The position numbers were made by a program, and so were the translations under genes. A DNA stretch of 64,000 nt from Sciurus carolinensis (lineage: Eukaryota > Chordata > Mammalia > Rodentia > Sciuridae). Shown in pieces: positions 1-10,926 of the stretch; the first letter of the stretch is position 1, and each line of letters starts with the position of its first letter. The notes beneath the pieces are model-generated. The model made no database searches, was not told the origin of the DNA, and saw only the letters and a program-made list of their open reading frames with translations. The DNA is taken from the NCBI RefSeq assembly GCF_902686445.1, contig NC_062214.1:90314738-90378737 (forward strand). The letters are read 5' to 3'.

Positions 1-58
1 CCTCACGAGTGCTAGGCGAGCGCTCTGAGGTTGTAGCACGGAGCCACAACCCAAGCCC
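1..58 (-). mobile_element. ID SINE, cut by window edge
   Basis: Reverse-complement ID body: remnants of the 'gctaggcgagcgctct' and 'gagccacaaccc' blocks are visible, with a short insertion between them. Its tail lies outside the window. Confidence 0.75.
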
Positions 59-68
59 CGAGATTCTT

Positions 69-245
69 ATTCTTCACATTGCTCAGTTCATTCATACATT
101 TAGTTATTATTTATTGGGCCAGGTACTATTATAGATATGTGCTTGAGAAACAAAGATGCACAAACCAAAATAAAACAAGTTTCTGCCCTGGTAGAGCTTA
201 TATTCCAGTAGGTAAGAGTCAGACAATAAACATAATTAAGAACAC
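69..245 (-). mobile_element. L2 LINE 3' end
   Basis: The stretch resembles the reverse complement of the L2 3' end: 'attcatacatttagttattatttattggg', then the 'ccaggtactattatagatat' and 'agagcttatattccagtagg' blocks. L2 is an ancient mammalian LINE; this copy is heavily diverged. Confidence 0.7.
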
Positions 246-247
246 AC

Positions 248-345
248 AGAGGGCTGAGGATACAGCTTGATGATAGAGCACTTGCCTAGCATGTGAGGCC
301 CTGACTCAATTAACTGCAATCAATCAATCAATCAATATAAATAAA
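248..345 (+). mobile_element. ID SINE
   Basis: tRNA-Ala-like body ('gagggctgaggatacagcttgatgatagagcacttgcctagc') ending in a CAAT/ATAAATAAA tail. It interrupts the L2 on either side. Confidence 0.8.
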
Positions 346-354
346 ATACACATA

Positions 355-760
355 TAGGAAATTAGAAGATTAGTGCTCTGAGAAAAAATAATGGGACAGG
401 GTAAAGAGGCAGTTGCAAATTAAAAATAGGGTGACATTTGAGTAAAGACTTAGGAGTAAGGAAACTTAGTAAAGACTCAGTGGATGCTACTAATCTCTAA
501 GAGAATTCTAGTAGTCAGACTGTTGATGTAAGAACCGTACAGGGGATCTGCTGTTCATTAAATAGCAAAGTTCAGTCTGACTGAAGGGAAACAAGAGGGG
601 AAAAACAGAAGATAAGGCCACAAAGGTATGGCAGAGAGAAGCGTGGATCATGTAGGGTCTTATGAGGTCACTGGATCTTTCTCTAAATGAAATGAAGAGC
701 CAAAGTAGAATTCTGTACAGAGGAGTGACATTAGACAAGTTTCAAAGAAACTACTGCTGC
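355..760 (-). mobile_element. L2 LINE fragment
   Basis: Blocks such as 'ggtgacatttgagtaaagactta', 'gatcatgtagggtcttatgaggtcactgg' and 'cagaggagtgacatta' match antisense L2 ORF2 sequence. It probably continues the copy seen at 69-245. Confidence 0.65.
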
Positions 761-1553
761 TGAGTTGAAAAGAGACTATGTGAAAGCAAAGGATGCACCT
801 TGGAAAGAGAGGGAATGGAATCTCTCAGAATTTTAGAGTTGACAAAGGCCTTGGAAACACTTTTCTTCCAAGTTCTTCAGAAAGCTAAGTGAATTTTCCC
901 AAAGTTATGCAGGCATAACTCACTTTGCTTTGGGTAGTCTCTTGGTGCTTTCAGACTCATCATCTAATTTTGTACTTAAAAATCTTCTGGCCAGTTCAAA
1001 GGGTAGCTGATAGCTGACATTCATTTATAAAACAGCTGGCCAAAATTAGAGATTAGGTCTATGATATTCTCTCTCAGTACTTAATCCAAGTTATGGAGTG
1101 AACAAACTGACAAAAAAGGGCAGAAACAAACCCAAAAATACACAGAGTCTGCTATCATGTCCATAAGATCACAAAGTACTAAATAATCTAATTCAGATCT
1201 TCATATAATGGAAATGACTCATTTCTACATTATCTAATCCATAACAGAGCCAAGTCTATGAAAGGCAGTCTGTGTATGTTAAGGGGAGGGATATACATTA
1301 CAAATTAAGAAAAAGAACCAGTAATTTTGAGGTCAATGGGAAATAGCAATTTTGCTTCCCATGATACTGTGTGTTCAGGTCTCTTCCCCTCCTCTTTCTC
1401 ATCCAAGTCTCACGTGCAAATTCCTCAAATAAGAAGGCAACTGATAAACAACCAATTCTCATAAGATGGTTGTTGATAATGGCTCAACGTATTATCGCTC
1501 TCCAGGAGTATGTGTACTTTAACAAGAAACAGAAAACCTTCAAGTCTTATCAA
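761..1553. other. intron 2, no recognisable element
   Basis: AT-rich intronic sequence. A possible degraded MIR core lies near 850-910; nothing else is recognised. Confidence 0.5.
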
Positions 1554-1566
1554 GTTAACAGGGACT

Positions 1567-1650
1567 GGGCTGGGGAGATAGCTTAGCTGGTAGAGTGCTC
1601 GCCTCGCAAGGACAAGGCCCTGGGTTCAATCCCCAGCATGGCAAAAAAAA
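1567..1650 (+). mobile_element. ID SINE, young 'cctcgcaag' type
   Basis: Well preserved ID ('gggctggggagatagcttagctggtagagtgctcgcctcgcaag') with an A-tail. It is flanked by a near-perfect target-site duplication, 'aagttaacaggnact', starting about 1554 and 1649. Confidence 0.9.
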
Positions 1651-1910
1651 GTTAACAGGAACTATTACTCTGAAAAAGATCTCAGCACTGCCTCAAATCA
1701 CACTAAATAAATTCAAACTAAACAACTGTTTCTTAATGATCTATCATACTGTTAATTGCAAAGACAAGACATATTTCTTACCCTGAAAACTCTACACCTA
1801 GCAACAGAAGACCACACAGGAAGTATTAGCTTTTATTGTCTGCTATACATTAGGTAGTAAGTTAACTGCCTATTCCTTCCCTGTTTTTCCTTCTCCCTCT
1901 CTTCCTCCCT

Positions 1911-2043
1911 TTCCAGATGGGGTCTTGCTATTTTGCCCAGGTTGGTCTCAAACTCCTAGACTCAAACTCCTTGACTCCAGTGATCCTCCTTCCTCAATTT
2001 TCCAAGTACCCAGTACTACAGGTGCACACCACCATGCCAGACC
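1911..2043 (-). mobile_element. B1-type SINE
   Basis: Reverse-complement 7SL-derived body: 'ggggtcttgctattttgcccaggttggtctcaaactcc' through 'caccaccatgccaga'. No ID unit is attached. Confidence 0.75.
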
Positions 2044-2149
2044 TGAACTAACTGGTTTTCATGAGCAATATCTACCAATATTGTGGCCATGACTACCATA
2101 ATCATTATCTCCATAACTGCATTTAATCTTAATTTCGCTATATGAAGTA

Positions 2150-2268
2150 GTAAATAGCTTCACAGATGAGAAAACTGAGGTTTAGAGAGGCTAAGTAATA
2201 TGCTCAAGGTCATAACACCTATTCAGAGCCAGGACTGAAACTCAAGTCTGCCTGATTCTATTAACTCC
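2150..2268 (-). mobile_element. MIR SINE
   Basis: Antisense MIR core: 'cagatgagaaaactgaggtttagagaggctaagtaatatgctcaaggtcata' with 'gccaggactgaaactcaagtctg'. It is an ancient mammalian SINE. Confidence 0.85.
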
Positions 2269-2489
2269 TATATAATATTCAGTATTTCCATAACATTGAT
2301 AAGAAAAGTTTAATTTCACCTGGAAGTCTTAGGGGTTGGCTAACAAAAAAATATGCTATAAAGAGGAAGTTACATTTCAGCTTGGTCCTGAATGACAGGG
2401 TGAAGTTTTGTTGAGGTAACAAATGATGAGAGTCTGAACATAGGAACTAGCAGTAAGTATAAAGAGGGGATCTCTGTTTCTTGACTGTC

Positions 2490-2618
2490 ATGAGGTAAGC
2501 AGCTTTGCTCTGTTATGCCCTTCTGCCATAATGCTTCACCTCAGACTGGAAATGATGCAGTTCGCTGACTGTGAACTGAACCTCTGAAGCTGTGAGCCAA
2601 AACAAACTTTCATCCTTA
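2490..2618 (+). mobile_element. MaLR-like LTR 3' fragment
   Basis: The 3' portion resembles the LTR at 15481: 'gccataatgcttcacctcagactgg' and 'actgaacctctgaagctgtgagccaaaacaaacttt'. The 5' part is missing. Confidence 0.55.
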
Positions 2619-2709
2619 AAAAAAAAAAGAAACAAACAACCAACAACAGAGAAGAGGTATAGTAAAGAGATGTGTAAGACAGTAGGAAATAGTCAATCAA
2701 GGATCCTTT

Positions 2710-2790
2710 GGAGGTGTAGGGATTGTGGCTCAGTGGTAGAGCACTTGCCTAGCATGTGTGAGGCACTGGGTTAGATTCTCAGCATCATTA
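2710..2790 (+). mobile_element. ID SINE
   Basis: 'gggattgtggctcagtggtagagcacttgcctagcatgtgtgaggcactgggttagattctcagc'. There is little A-tail. Confidence 0.85.
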
Positions 2791-2794
2791 TACT

Positions 2795-3035
2795 AGATCT
2801 GAACAGTGAGGAAAACGTTATCAAGGACAACTCAAAGTTTCTAGTTTCAGTGACTGGGAAGTTGTATTCCCATTACTGAAACTGAGAAAGCAATGCGGAA
2901 GTAATAGTGAGAGGTAGTCTTTGGGGCTGAATAATAATTGGACTTGGTAAGTCTGAAGTATATTTGAAAAATTAAACAAGAAATCTATTAGGCACCTGGA
3001 TATCATTGTTGAATTTAGGAAAGCAGTCAGGGTAA
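2795..3035 (-). mobile_element. L2 LINE fragment
   Basis: Antisense L2 ORF2-like blocks: 'atcaaggacaactcaaagtttctagtttcagtgactgggaagttgtattcccattactgaa' and 'tctattaggcacctgga'. Confidence 0.55.
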
Positions 3036-3514
3036 GGGGATAGATACTTAGGAGTCACTGCTTTTAACAATAGTAGTTTTAAATAATGAATGCAAAAGAG
3101 ATTATACAGGTAGCCCTCATGGCGTCTTACATACCAAACCAAACCAAACACTAAGATCACACTGAATTCTGAAAACAAGCAAGGCTGTAACACATGTCTA
3201 CAAATCAACAAACTCAACCCTACTATTTTCACAGATAAAAGAGAGATTGCTAGAATAGAGTGTCAATTGATGTCTGAGGACAAAGACCCTTATATACTCA
3301 AATTAAGTTCTGAACTGGATATTCAATACATATTTGATGAACGGAAAGCATGAAGGAAGGAAACACAGAGAAATCAAACAGAATGACCAAAGTTAACACT
3401 GTTTAAAAAGTGGAATGGATATTGGAATCCAAATGTCTCAGTCTTGTATGCTTTATAATCCATAGGTTTCTCTACCAAGTCACCCTCCCTGTATGTCCCT
3501 AATGGATTATCTTG
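3036..3514. other. intron 2, nothing recognised
   Basis: AT-rich sequence without a coding frame or repeat I recognise. Confidence 0.5.
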
Positions 3515-3665
3515 TTTTATTTATATATATTTTATGTGTGTATGTACATATATGCATATATACATACATACATATGTATATATAGATATGTATATGTGTG
3601 TATACATATATATGTATAGATATGTATATATGTGTGTTTACAGATATAGATATCCAACTACTCTT
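3515..3665. repeat. (TATG/TATA/TGTG) microsatellite
   Basis: Imperfect alternating purine-pyrimidine tract of TATATG, TACATA and TGTG units. Apparent open frames here are low-complexity artefacts. Confidence 0.9.
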
Positions 3666-3792
3666 AAACAAGAGTATAAATGTGTCCCTTAAAATTACAT
3701 TACTAATAAAAGCCATCTATGAAAAAGTCCTCAGTTAGTTAACATCATACTTAACAAGAAAAGACTGAAAGTTTCTCCCTGAAATCAGAAAC

Positions 3793-3983
3793 AAGTGGAT
3801 GAAGTGGTATAGGCCTGTAATCGCAGCAACTTGGGAGGATGAGGCAGAAGGATCTCAAATTCAAGGCCAATCTTGGCAACTTGGTGAGACCCTGTCTCAA
3901 AATAAATAAATACAAAAGGCTGGGGATTATAGTTCAGTGGTAGAGCACCCCTGGGTTCAATCCCCAGTACCAGCTCCCCCTAA
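3793..3983 (+). mobile_element. B1-dID SINE
   Basis: B1 half ('taggcctgtaatcgcagcaacttgggaggatgaggcag') joined by an A-rich linker to an ID half ending 'gggttcaatccccagtacc'. Inserted in the L1. Confidence 0.85.
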
Positions 3984-4148
3984 ATCAGAAACATGGTGAA
4001 GTTGTCTCCTTTTGCCACTTTTATTCAACATTGTATTGGAGGGTACAGCCAGAAAAGTAGGCAAGAAAAAAGATATCCAGATTGGAAAGGAAGAAGTAAA
4101 ACTATCTCTAATTGCTAATGGTATGATATCATATTAGAAAATCTTAAG

Positions 4149-4231
4149 GGGGGATGGGCATATAGCTCAGTGGTAGAATGCTTGCCTAGCAAGCATGAGG
4201 CTCTGGGATTAATTCCCAGCACTGCAAAAAA
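4149..4231 (+). mobile_element. ID SINE
   Basis: 'gggcatatagctcagtggtagaatgcttgcctagcaagcatgaggctctgggattaattcccagcactgc', followed by a GA-rich tail. Inserted in the L1. Confidence 0.85.
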
Positions 4232-4401
4232 GAGAAAGAGAAGGAAAAAGAAAATCCCAAGGAATGCACAAAAACCCTATCAGTTTTTGCAAGACCGCAC
4301 TATACAAGATCAATGTATAGAAATCGACGGTATTTCCATGTACTAGTAATAAAACTCCAAGTATGAAAGTGAAAAAAAAACTCCATTTTCAAAAGTGTTT
4401 A

Positions 4402-4900
4402 AAAGTACAAAATATTAGGAGATCCAAGATGGCAGTCTAGAGGGAGGCTGCATTCCTTGTTGCTCCGTAACTCAGGTTTTAAGCAGAGGCTATCTGCTTT
4501 TCTGTGAGGCAGTCTTTGCTGCTTATCAATTCCCTGCTATTTACCCCATTTGTCCATAGTGATCACCCGCAGTCTATCAGCATATTGACTACTTTTTGAG
4601 TGCGGATTGCTCACTGACTGCCACCGATCATCTGCCATTTTCCCATTTGCCTGCCTCTTGCCTGTCCATCGCCTGTTTTTCAACTACTCATCACCCACCA
4701 CCTGAGGTCCACCTGCCCATCATCTACCTGCAGATCGTCAGCTGCCTGCTGTTGTGTGGAAGTCCACTGTCACAGTACCCACAAGTTTGGTTACACGTGG
4801 ATGCCGCCATTTTGAGACAACAGCTATGACCTGCAGGACCCCTCAGCAGACTGACCCAGCTCCGCTTCCAGGACCGCTCAGTCAGAAAGTACAAAATATT
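4402..4900 (+). mobile_element. L1 5'-end-like insertion with 15-bp TSD, no poly(A)
   Basis: A perfect 15-bp direct repeat, aaagtacaaaatatt (4402-4416 and 4886-4900), brackets a 469-bp insert (4417-4885). The insert begins 'aggagatccaagatggc', as mammalian L1 5' UTRs do, and holds a second YY1-like 'gccgccattttg' near 4803. It ends 'ccaggaccgctcagtcag' with no A-tail. An open frame inside it (4596-4829) is low-complexity and repeat-derived, not a gene. The flanking L1 continues across the site. It could instead be an unknown non-autonomous element that borrowed an L1 5' end. Confidence 0.75.
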
Positions 4901-5019
4901 TATAAATAAGTTTAACAAAAGAAGTACAAGATTTGTTCATTAAAAAATAAAACATCATTGAAAGAAATTAAAGAAGTCCTAGATAATGGAAAGACAATGG
5001 ATTGGAAGATTTTTAAAAA

Positions 5020-5140
5020 ATATTTTGTTTTAGTTGTAGATGGACACAATACCTTTATTTTATTTTTATGGTGCTGAGGATTGAACCCAGGGCCTCGTAT
5101 ATTCTAGGCGAGCGCTCTATGAGCCACATCTCCAGCCCCA
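5020..5140 (-). mobile_element. tailed ID SINE
   Basis: Starts with the distinctive tail in reverse ('tagttgtagatggacacaatacctttatttta'), then a reverse ID body. Duplicated flanks 'tggaagatttt' lie at about 5003 and 5141. Confidence 0.9.
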
Positions 5141-5373
5141 TGGAAGATTTTATATTGCTAAATTATGGCACACTCCAAACTGAGTGACAGATTCAACAAA
5201 ATCTGTATCAAAATTTAACTGGCTTCTCTGCAGAAAATGGTAAGCTGATTTTAAAATTAATGTGAAAATACAAAGCATTCAGAATACCTAAAAAACAATT
5301 TTGAAAAGAAGAACAAAGTTGGAAGACTCATAATTCTCGATTTCAAAACTTCACTGCAAAAATATAGTAATCA

Positions 5374-5469
5374 GGGCTGGGGAGATAGTTCTGCTGGTAG
5401 AGTGCTTGCTTTGCAAGCACAAGGCCCTGAGTTCGATCCCCAGTAACGCAAAAAAAAAAAAAAAAAAAA
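5374..5469 (+). mobile_element. ID SINE, young type
   Basis: 'gggctggggagatagttctgctggtagagtgcttgctttgcaagcacaaggccctgagttcgatcccc' with a long A-tail. Flanking duplication 'atagtaatca' on both sides. Confidence 0.9.
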
Positions 5470-5481
5470 TAGTAATCAAAA

Positions 5482-5716
5482 TTGTAGCTGGGTGTGACAG
5501 TACATGAATGTAATCCCAGATACTCAGGAGGCTGAGCCAAGAGGATCAGAAGTTTGAGGAAAGCCTCAGCAACTTAGCTAGACTTTAAAAAAATAAAACA
5601 AATAAGAAAATTAAAAATATATAAATAAAAACAAAAAATAAAAATAAATAAAAAGGACTGGGGTTGTAGCTCAATGGTAGAGCACCTCTGAGTTCAATTT
5701 CTAATATCACATTTAA
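5482..5716 (+). mobile_element. B1-dID SINE, long A-rich linker
   Basis: B1 part 'agctgggtgtgacagtacatgaatgtaatcccag', then an expanded A/AAAT linker of about 70 bases, then ID 'ggactggggttgtagctcaatggtagagcacc'. Confidence 0.85.
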
Positions 5717-5910
5717 AAAAAAAGACTATAACACTGCTATAAGATACATACACAAATTCATGGAACAGAACTGAGAATCCATATAAAAATCCATACATTT
5801 ACTCTCAATTGGTTTGCAACAAGGGTAATAAGACAATCTAACAGGGAAACAATCTTTTGTCAACAAATGGTTCTTGGAAAATTGTATATATAATGTAAAA
5901 GAATGAACGT

Positions 5911-5995
5911 AGGGCTGGGGATCTGGCTTAGTGGTAGAGCGCTTGCCTAGCAATGTGAGGCCCTGGATTTGTTCCCTCATCCCCCTACCCCCACA
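5911..5995 (+). mobile_element. ID SINE
   Basis: 'tagggctggggatctggcttagtggtagagcgcttgcctagc'; the 3' end has become C-rich ('catccccctaccccc'). Confidence 0.85.
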
Positions 5996-6170
5996 CACTC
6001 TTAACCTATTAAGGGTCAAAAATAAATCTATACATCTATGTAAATATCTAAAAAGTAAAAGCTCTACACTGGTTAACATATAAATCCACACAGAAAATAA
6101 TATAGGAAAAAAATGAACTTGTTTCTGGGTAGCTTCATTAACCAAAATGTAACTCTAGGAGAAAAGAAAA

Positions 6171-6684
6171 TGTCCCTGTGGATTAGTTTGTCTTAGATTC
6201 CATGAAAATTATAAAACAAGAAATATCTTAAGACTGTTTCTTGACCAAGCTCATTGATGAAAGCAAATTATTATATTAACTGATACCACTGACACCTCTT
6301 TTCAAAGAGGGATACCAGACCAACATTAAGCCCTCAAAAATAACAAAACTACTATCCCTACACATTCACTTACCACCAGTAATTTAAAAACAAACACCCA
6401 GACTTTTAAAGGCAATCACCAACAAAGATAAAAACTTGGTTTGAGACAAACTATAAAAACTCAAACAGAAGATGAATTTCCTACTCCAAGGTGTGAACTC
6501 AGCAAATGTAATAAAATCTAGCCAAGGAGGGCCAAATCAGGTCAGTTCTCTAATGAGAAAATTAAAGATGTTTAAAGGAACAAGATTGAGATTCATGAGG
6601 TATAGATCATGCCCAAGTCAGTTCAAACCCAATAATGTCTGCCATTATTGGTTTTCTGTCAAGAAAAAAACAAAACAAAACATG
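6171..6684. other. intron 2, nothing recognised
   Basis: AT-rich sequence. The first part may still be degraded L1. Confidence 0.4.
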
Positions 6685-6866
6685 GAGCTGGGCAGGTGGT
6701 AATACCTGTAACCCCAGCTACTAGGGAGGCTGAGGCAGGATTCCAAGTCTAAGCCCAGTGTGGGCAACTGAATGAGACTGTCTTAAAATAAAAAATTTAA
6801 AAATGGCTGCAGATATCCCTCAATGGTAGAGTACTTGCATAGCATGCGTGATTCCCTCAGCATGGA
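6685..6866 (+). mobile_element. B1-dID SINE
   Basis: 'agctgggcaggtggtaatacctgtaaccccagctactagggaggctgaggcagg' followed by a diverged ID ('tggctgcagatatccctcaatggtagagtac'). Confidence 0.8.
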
Positions 6867-6904
6867 TTGGTGGGTATGATAGAATTAAGTAGGATTTTTC
6901 TTTT

Positions 6905-7111
6905 CCTTTTTTTTTTTTTTTTTTTTGGTGGTACTGGGGATCAAACCCAGGGGTGCTCTACCACTGAGCTACATCCCCAGCTCTTTCCAAACTTTTTAAA
7001 ATTTTGAGACAGGGTCTCACTGAGTTGCCCAGGCTGGTCTCAGACTGGCAATCCTCCTACCTCAGACTCTAGAGTTGCTGGGATTACAGTTGTATGCCAT
7101 TGTGTTCCGAC
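6905..7111 (-). mobile_element. B1-dID SINE
   Basis: Starts at a poly(T) run, then reverse ID ('ggtactggggatcaaacccaggggtgctctaccactgagc'), then reverse B1 ('gagacagggtctcactgagttgcccaggctgg'). Confidence 0.9.
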
Positions 7112-8859
7112 TAAAACTTTTTAGAAGACATTAACTGTTGGTTTCCATGCCTGAATGCTAAAACCTCATTAGTAGAGAACAGCCTCAAAGAAACATAAAA
7201 TCATGTGGATGAGTAACTGTACACTGACAAGGTCAAGGCATTCCCACCTGCCAAGTAGACAGTTTACCCTGAGGGCATCAGAGATAGCAATGCTTACACT
7301 TTGCCCCAATTTTCTTTCTGACAAAATAGGCTTTTGTCTAAAGTCACCAGATGTCTCAGTGTTAGTTAGCCAAACACCAGAGGCCCAGAACCTAGATAAC
7401 ACAGCTGGAGCATGGTATTCTTACACAAGCATTAAGAAACAATCTCCAGCCCACGACTCTATTGAGCCAACTTTGGCAGCTGCCAGGACCAATAAAGAAT
7501 AATGAGGGGACAGGGGTCCAGAGGCACAGTTATACTTCTTTTTCCCACAACACTGCTCCCACTTTCCCTTTTCCCCAGATGGCTTACCCTGTTTGCCAGC
7601 TCCAGTTCTTACTGGTCTCCTTGCCTTAGCCACCATGACTGCCTATTCCCTTTTAAAAAACCAAGCTAGAAAAGATGGGATTTTAGTAAAACTTAAAAAC
7701 TTCCAAATACACTGAGGGTTCCTTGTTGGGTATTTTCATAAAGGTTATAAGCCTTGATTTTACCTAGTTAAACCCTTTCTGGCTTTAGTCGTGGCATACA
7801 GGCTATTCTAGAAGAGCTATAAAACACTCAATATCCTACTATTTCCTGTACCTTGAAATGTTAATACTAAAGGGGAGGGGAAGAAAAAATAAAACAAGGA
7901 AGGAGAAAGGAAAAAAAATTTCCTCTTAGGGCAATGCCCAGACCCCAGAGACCAGGTGGAAACTCTGCCTGCTTCATTTCTAGTCACACGACAGCCAAAA
8001 CCATTAACAATTGTTCCACTTACAGAGAGCCTTCCACACATTTCTCTTTTCAGCCAACTCTAGAGTCAGGATGAGAAACTTTGTTGGCACAAGCCAGCAC
8101 TTGTTTATGAGCTCGTTACCACCTTAAAGGCTACTTGGCCCAAGGCCTGCTCTCTCTTTACAGGATCTTTCAAACTTCAAAACAGAATCTTTTCTTGGAC
8201 TCCTCTCAAAACACTGAGGTGTGTTACTTAACCTATTGCTTTCAGCTTGGGCCCTATCTAAAAACATCTCTAGGGACTAAACTCTCAGGGAGCAGTCAAC
8301 ATCATTTAATATCGAAGGAATTTCTACCCACTCATACAAAGTAAAGACAAACTGAAAAGATTTTATATTAAAGGTAAAAGCAAACCCTTTTGGAAGTAAC
8401 TTCAGTGGTCATCAGTAAAAGACTAAGATAAGGTGATTGTCTCCTTTGCTGTCACACAGAAATAGGGAATAATAATTCAACTCTGTTTTACACCCAGAAT
8501 TTATTTTGAAATCTTGTAATAGGAATTTTCCTAAATTGCATTCCATACCCTATTGGCTAAAGTATGAAATGAAAGAAAACAAAACCTGAAAGTCAGAGTC
8601 TTAGATTATTCTTTGCTGTCTTTCCATCCTACCATAAATTTCTCTCTTCCCTTAATTCTACCTTGCCAAACTTTAGGAATGTAGTATTTAGTTATAGTTA
8701 TAGACCAAGAAGTCTGATTCTCTACTTTCTATGAAAATAAAACATTTACAACAGAAAACTGTGCCTATCATATATGTAGAAGTCTGCATTTTCACAAGCT
8801 GAACATAGCTATATAAACAGCATCCACCTTTAAAAAAAACAGAGTATTTTAGCAAGGTT
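7112..8859. other. repeat-poor stretch of intron 2
   Basis: About 1.7 kb with no SINE and no repeat I can name. Open frames on both strands near 7.2-7.6 kb overlap each other and resemble no protein I know. Confidence 0.5.
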
Positions 8860-9072
8860 CTCAAAACAGAGATTTTGTCCTTCAGGAGACATCTGGCAAT
8901 GTGTAGGACATTTCTGACTATCTCAACTCTGGGAGTGTGAGGCAGATGCTACTGACATTTAGTGGGTAAAGGAATAAATGCAGCTAAACATCCTATAATA
9001 CACAGGACCACCCCCAAAACAAATACTTACCTAGCCCTAAATATTAATAGTGCTGTTGCTGAAAAATCCTGG
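8860..9072 (+). mobile_element. MER5A-like hAT DNA transposon fossil
   Basis: 'ggagacatctggcaatgtgtaggacatttctgactatctcaactctggg', 'tgctactgacatttagtgggta' and 'gctaaacatcctataatacacaggaccacccc' follow the MER5A (Charlie group) order. It ends 'gctgaaaaatcctgg'. Confidence 0.8.
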
Positions 9073-9339
9073 ATTACAAATACCCAGAAATTTCCTGGTA
9101 CTTCCTCTTCAGAAAGGACTTTTACCACTAAAATGCAAGACAACTTTGTTCTGGCATGAAAGCTGCTGTTACATGAAGAGGTGGTATAAAGCATAAAAGA
9201 CCACAGATGAAACTCATTTGCCCAAAAAATGAAGAGAGGCTTCAAGGAGAAAGGAAAACAAAACAAACATTTGCTGCTGGCCTATATCTATTAGACTATC
9301 ACATACTATGTATTTACAATGCATTTTGGCTCTATTTTA

Positions 9340-9450
9340 ATCCATACAAAATTTAAGGAAAATGAGATACAAAGAGGTAATTTACAAAAGATCCTCCATC
9401 TATAAGTGGTAATGGTGAGATTCAAACACAGGTCTGATTACAATGTCTAT
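9340..9450 (-). mobile_element. MIR SINE fragment
   Basis: Antisense MIR-like blocks: 'aaaatgagatacaaagaggtaatttacaaaagatc' and 'gagattcaaacacaggtctg'. Confidence 0.6.
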
Positions 9451-9969
9451 GCTTTTGTTTTAATATTATTATGGAAGCTGAGAGTGATCTTAGAGGCTAG
9501 GCAGGGAAAAGAAAATACATAGAAAGTGATTTGAAGTAAAATGCAAAGACCACTCTTTCACTGTTCATAAGTCACATGGGAAAGAAACTTTTCCTTAAAA
9601 TACGCCTCAATACAGTAAAATCAAATAAAACTAACAAACCAAACAATTTCTATAAGATCTTTCAGAGGATTATAAAATGTTTCAGAGACATGTCCCTAGT
9701 AATGGGTTTCAGGTGCCCTCCATTACACAGGGAAGTACATTCTAATAAATCATCTAAGTTAGCTTCCTCCTTGGTGTTCTTTAGTTTTATCCTAGGTGCT
9801 CTTCATTCAGCACAGACAATGTTTTTCTGGGTAAGTTCACTCACTTCCATGGCATCAATTACCATTTATAGCTTCACATTGGTAACTCTTAAATCTTTAT
9901 ATTTGCAGTTTGCAGGAATATACAATACACAGATCTCAAGGAACATTTTTATTTGGTTCATTCATTCTC
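9451..9969. other. intron 2, nothing recognised
   Basis: No clear repeat. A long open frame that starts here (9576) runs on into L2 and B1-dID sequence and is rejected as a gene. Confidence 0.5.
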
Positions 9970-10061
9970 TCCTCCAAATTAACTCTACTCATCCTTCAGA
10001 TATTTACTCAAACTTCATCATGGATATTTTCTCTGATCCTTCCTCTCCCTTCACTTTCAAC

Positions 10062-10283
10062 TTTTTTGCAGGGGCAGGAGGGGAGGGTACTGGGGATCAA
10101 ATTCAGGGACACTTGACCATTGAGCCATATCCCCAGCCCTTTTTTGTATTTTATTTAGAGAGGGCCTCTGAGTTTCTTAGGGCCTCATGTTTGCTAAGAC
10201 TGGCTTTGAACTCATGATCCTTCTGTCTCAGCCTCCGGAGCCACTGGGATTACGGGCATGTGCCACCCACTGCACCTAGCATC
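10062..10283 (-). mobile_element. B1-dID SINE in L2
   Basis: Reverse ID ('ggtactggggatcaaattcaggg...gagccatatccccagccc') then reverse B1 ending 'gggattacgggcatgtgccacc'. Confidence 0.9.
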
Positions 10284-10807
10284 AGCTCCCAATGTATAGG
10301 CCCTTAGCACCCTGTAACTTTTGCTTCTTAATGGTCTTAACAGTGTATAATTACATATGTGATTCATTTTGTCTCTCCTTCTAGACTGTATGCTCCAAGA
10401 AGGATGCAATCAAATCTGTTTTGCTTATCATCACATCCGCAGCATATACAATGCAGGTGTCTGAAACATGTCTCAAGTTAAACTCCTAATCCTTTCCTGC
10501 AAACTAGCCTTCTTACAGTGTTCCCTCTATCAGTAAAATGTTCCAACAAAAATTTGGCTATGCCTAAAACCTGGGCATGACTCCTGACTTCTTTCTCCTT
10601 CAATCTCATCCCAACATGTTATCAGTTACCAAGATACTACCAAGATATTTTGAACTCAAAATCTCTTAAATTCATTCAGTTTTATCTTTTCCTATTAATA
10701 CTATTCTAATCCAGGTATCCATCAATCTCAACTGTTTTTTGTTAACAGATTCCTAATTACTTCTATCTTGTTCTCCAATCCATTCTGCGGATAGCATCAA
10801 GAGTTAT

Positions 10808-10926
10808 TCTTTTTTTTTTTTTTTTAATGAATGTCTTATTGTGTTTCCTAGGCTGACTTTGAACTCAGAATCATGTCTCAGTCTCTCAGATTGCTGGGAT
10901 TACAAGTGCACATCACCACACCTGGC
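10808..10926 (-). mobile_element. B1-type SINE in L2
   Basis: Poly(T), then 'cttattgtgtttcctaggctgactttgaactc' to 'ccaccacacctggc'. Flanks 'agagttattctt' and 'agaattattctt' form a duplication. Confidence 0.85.

Larger units (their letters stand above)
3720..6170 (+). mobile_element. L1 ORF2 remnant, heavily interrupted
   Basis: L1 reverse-transcriptase-region sequence in sense orientation. Blocks in L1 order are: 'ttaacatcatacttaacaagaaaag' (3737); 'ttattcaacattgtattggagggtacagccag' (4020); 'ggaaaggaagaagtaaaactatctct' (4084); 'agaaattaaagaagtcctagataatgg' (4966); 'atagtaatcaaaattgtagctggg' (5470); and 'aattcatggaacagaactgagaatcc' to 'tactctcaattggtttgcaacaagg' (5755-5826). SINEs and an L1 5'-end insertion split it into at least seven pieces. 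No intact reading frame remains. Confidence 0.8.

Noticed and set aside
4596..4829. 77-codon + strand frame, Cys/Pro/His-rich
   Set aside because: It lies wholly inside the retro-inserted L1 5'-end-like element and consists of repetitive 'cacctgcc/catc' sequence.
9576..10217. 213-codon + strand frame
   Set aside because: Its second half runs through L2 and antisense B1-dID sequence; the first half resembles no known protein.
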